Shown: positions 42,224 to 44,028 of the stretch, one piece after another
Position numbering within the stretch: the stretch's first letter is position 1
Layout: the number at the start of each line of letters is the position of its first letter
From: Cryomorphaceae bacterium
GTDB taxonomy: Bacteria > Bacteroidota > Bacteroidia > Flavobacteriales > Crocinitomicaceae
Direction: 5' to 3'
Assembly: GCA_021298235.1 (NCBI GenBank)
Contig: JAJTDX010000008.1
Location: 1-44,028, forward strand
Length of the DNA: 44,028 nucleotides
Notes under the pieces: model-generated
Databases searched by the model: none
Seen by the model: the letters and a program-made list of their open reading frames with translations, nothing else
What the model was told of the DNA's origin: nothing
Made by a program: the position numbers and the translations under genes

Positions 42224-44028
42224 TTATTTAACCGTATAGATGGCTGCTTCAGTAGCTTTGTAGGTTCTCATATCAGGATTCCAAAGATAAAATAGAAGTT
42301 CATCATCCGGGAGTACATTTTCAGGGAGAAAGAAAGGCATGGTAAATTGGGACTCAGATGAATCTGCAGCTGTAAAATTTTGTTCTATGGACTCATAGAA
42401 TAATGGAACTCCGTTCCGGGTCACTGACTTTCCGTTTCGTGTAAGCGTGACCACCGAAATGATTCGATTATCCTCTTCTCCCCTTTCCAGCTTGAACACA
42501 AACGTATAATAATCGAATGAATTGAGTGGATGGAGCTTGCTCACTTTAACAGCTGTATTGAAATCAAATTCTCGGTTCGAGGACTTCCATTTATTCGAAA
42601 CCATTTTTATGGGACGACCCCATTTTCGTTTGGTTCCTTTGGCAAAAAGATAAATTGCTGATCCTGGATAAACCCTTTCGCTGATCTTTATGGGATAATA
42701 TCTAGAAATAATTTCTCTAAAAATGGGTTGATCGTATGCACTGTTAAACACATAACAAAAATATTTAGTGGAACTATTCTTTGCTTTTTGATTGAGCTCC
42801 TCTCGAACATTTTGAGCATACCAATCCGTCATCAAAGACTTTCTTTTATGCTTTAAATAATAATTAAGATAAGCGTCATCATTGAGATTCATAGCGCAGG
42901 CAATGTTCCGATGTCCATAAAGTTCTTCGTAAGAATTAAATTCATCTCCGAGCTCACGAAACACCCCAAAATGTATCGGCCGATACACGCCATTGACAAA
43001 AATGCTATGCCAACCAATAAGTGTCATGCCCCCAATGAAGGTCGCTTTAGACCATGAAGTGGAAAGTTCTATTGGCCAACTTGCTATTGCAGGAATCAAG
43101 ACAAAGGGCAATATGAAGAGTAGCACCAGCTCACGCATGATGGGTGTAACAGTGTATGACAATGCTACACCAAGGAGAATGCTTGCGAAGGCCACAATCA
43201 TTGGAAAGCTAAATTGAATTTTATCATTAAGCTTCTTCCATCTAAAAAAGGAAAAGAAGATCAAAAAAAGCATCAAAATGGTTAAAATCCAGCTATTGTT
43301 GAACAAGATGAATGCAACATCAGTTCCCCACGACCAGCCAGGAGGAGCGAGCCAGCCTAAACCGCCTTTTTGGAGCTGTACCATGGTTATAGGAAGGTGT
43401 GGAAGAAAGAGTAAGCACGACGAAAACGCTGAAATCAACACATACTTTGTTGATTGTCTGTTCGCAAAAAAAAGACTTATCAATCCGAGTACGGCGGCAA
43501 CAAGAAATGCAAAATAATGTGAATACATAGCTCCGGAGAACCCTGCGGTCAGAAGCAGAACTCTCCTTAATGAAAAATCATTCCGCTTTAATTGCTCCAA
43601 TATCATGAGCCATGAAAGCAATAAAAAAAATACACCACTGTTATACGGGCGGCTGAAGGTGGTGTGAATTACCATAAACGTAAAAACCGCATAAACAGCA
43701 TTTACAATCCAGCCGGTCTGCCTGGTATAATACCTGTTCGAAACAAGCTGTATCAATGCAGAATTTGCAACGTAAAAAAGCAAGCTCAAAGACCTAATTG
43801 CCCATTCAGATTGGCCGAATAAAAATGACCAAAGCTTCATAAAAATCTGATAAAGTCCGGGATGCATATCCCCTTTCGCGACTCCGTTGGTCCAGAATTC
43901 TCCCCATGTATCAAATCTCAATCGATACCACGCACTCAATTCATCGTTTGAAAGACCTTGAAAATGGATAAACGCAATGCGCAAAAACAGTCCCGCACCG
44001 AGAATTACAAAAAATATTTTGTGTTCTT
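42224..44028 (-). CDS. GT39-like membrane glycosyltransferase (5' partial)
   Basis: The frame stays open to the window edge: before the TTG at 43984, codons for KIFFVILGAGLFLRIAF continue a first membrane helix, so the start lies outside. About 600 residues are visible. The first loop has SNDELSAW, the acidic pair of PMT/ArnT-type (GT-C) enzymes, followed by WGEFWTNGVAKGDMHPGLYQ and ten or so membrane helices to about residue 330. A soluble C-terminal domain of about 270 residues follows. Such enzymes transfer sugars from polyprenyl-phosphate donors to lipid or protein acceptors in the periplasm. Donor and acceptor are not identifiable here. Confidence 0.82.
   Translation of the reverse strand, partial: EHKIFFVILGAGLFLRIAFIHFQGLSNDELSAWYRLRFDTWGEFWTNGVAKGDMHPGLYQIFMKLWSFLFGQSEWAIRSLSLLFYVANSALIQLVSNRYYTRQTGWIVNAVYAVFTFMVIHTTFSRPYNSGVFFLLLSWLMILEQLKRNDFSLRRVLLLTAGFSGAMYSHYFAFLVAAVLGLISLFFANRQSTKYVLISAFSSCLLFLPHLPITMVQLQKGGLGWLAPPGWSWGTDVAFILFNNSWILTILMLFLIFFSFFRWKKLNDKIQFSFPMIVAFASILLGVALSYTVTPIMRELVLLFILPFVLIPAIASWPIELSTSWSKATFIGGMTLIGWHSIFVNGVYRPIHFGVFRELGDEFNSYEELYGHRNIACAMNLNDDAYLNYYLKHKRKSLMTDWYAQNVREELNQKAKNSSTKYFCYVFNSAYDQPIFREIISRYYPIKISERVYPGSAIYLFAKGTKRKWGRPIKMVSNKWKSSNREFDFNTAVKVSKLHPLNSFDYYTFVFKLERGEEDNRIISVVTLTRNGKSVTRNGVPLFYESIEQNFTAADSSESQFTMPFFLPENVLPDDELLFYLWNPDMRTYKATEAAIYTVK

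Overview
The window is chromosomal DNA from a Bacteroidota bacterium, most likely order Flavobacteriales; I cannot fix the family. The evidence is the type IX secretion/gliding cluster (porP-like, gldK, gldL, gldM, gldN), the gldB-gldC pair, two proteins with T9SS C-terminal sorting domains, promoters of the TTG-N(19-21)-TAnnTTTG type, few Shine-Dalgarno-like leaders, and a conserved miaB / sigma-54 activator / lptE / secG order. Most genes are core functions. I see no prophage, CRISPR array, tRNA or rRNA.

Layout: 1-1164 is the 3' part of a PhoD-type phosphatase with a sorting tail. 1252-3212 holds clpP and clpX. 3413-5928 is a large secreted repeat protein with a lamin-tail domain, broken by a one-base frameshift. 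5944-9640 (minus) holds a SpoIIE-type phosphatase and then, read right to left, gldB, gldC, a DUF2797 gene and trmB. 9711-14384 (plus) holds a beta-barrel, nadE, an M48 protease and a second beta-barrel. 14381-17354 holds a ferredoxin, a Rieske-like lipoprotein, a tiny basic lipoprotein and an ABC-F ATPase. 17419-27477 (minus) reads topA, an arginase-fold pseudoenzyme, porP-like, gldK, gldL, gldM, gldN. 27724-34371 (plus) holds miaB, the sigma-54 activator, lptE, a conserved hypothetical, secG, groES and groEL.

34372-35175 has no intact gene. It contains several GC-rich hairpins and terminators and a minus-strand coding-like remnant spread over three frames. 35176-36452 is an ahcY gene broken by a net deletion of about 37 bases. 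36592-40268 (minus) reads ABC exporter, signal-less substrate-binding-like protein, hemH. 40391-42205 (plus) holds upp, a membrane protein and a YjjG-type nucleotidase. 42224-44028 (minus) is a GT39-like membrane glycosyltransferase cut by the window edge.

How they fit together: GldKLMN and the PorP-like protein would build the T9SS that exports proteins such as the PhoD-like enzyme (type A tail) and the repeat protein (type B tail). GldB and GldC belong to the gliding machinery. ClpXP, GroESL, the M48 protease and SecG cover proteostasis and Sec export. upp and yjjG suggest pyrimidine salvage and clean-up.

The least ordinary observations are the broken ahcY, the three-frame remnant beside it, the frameshifted repeat protein, the arginase-like protein lacking metal ligands, a Pro-to-Arg change in the ClpX Walker A loop, and several promoter boxes so close to start codons that leaderless mRNAs are plausible.
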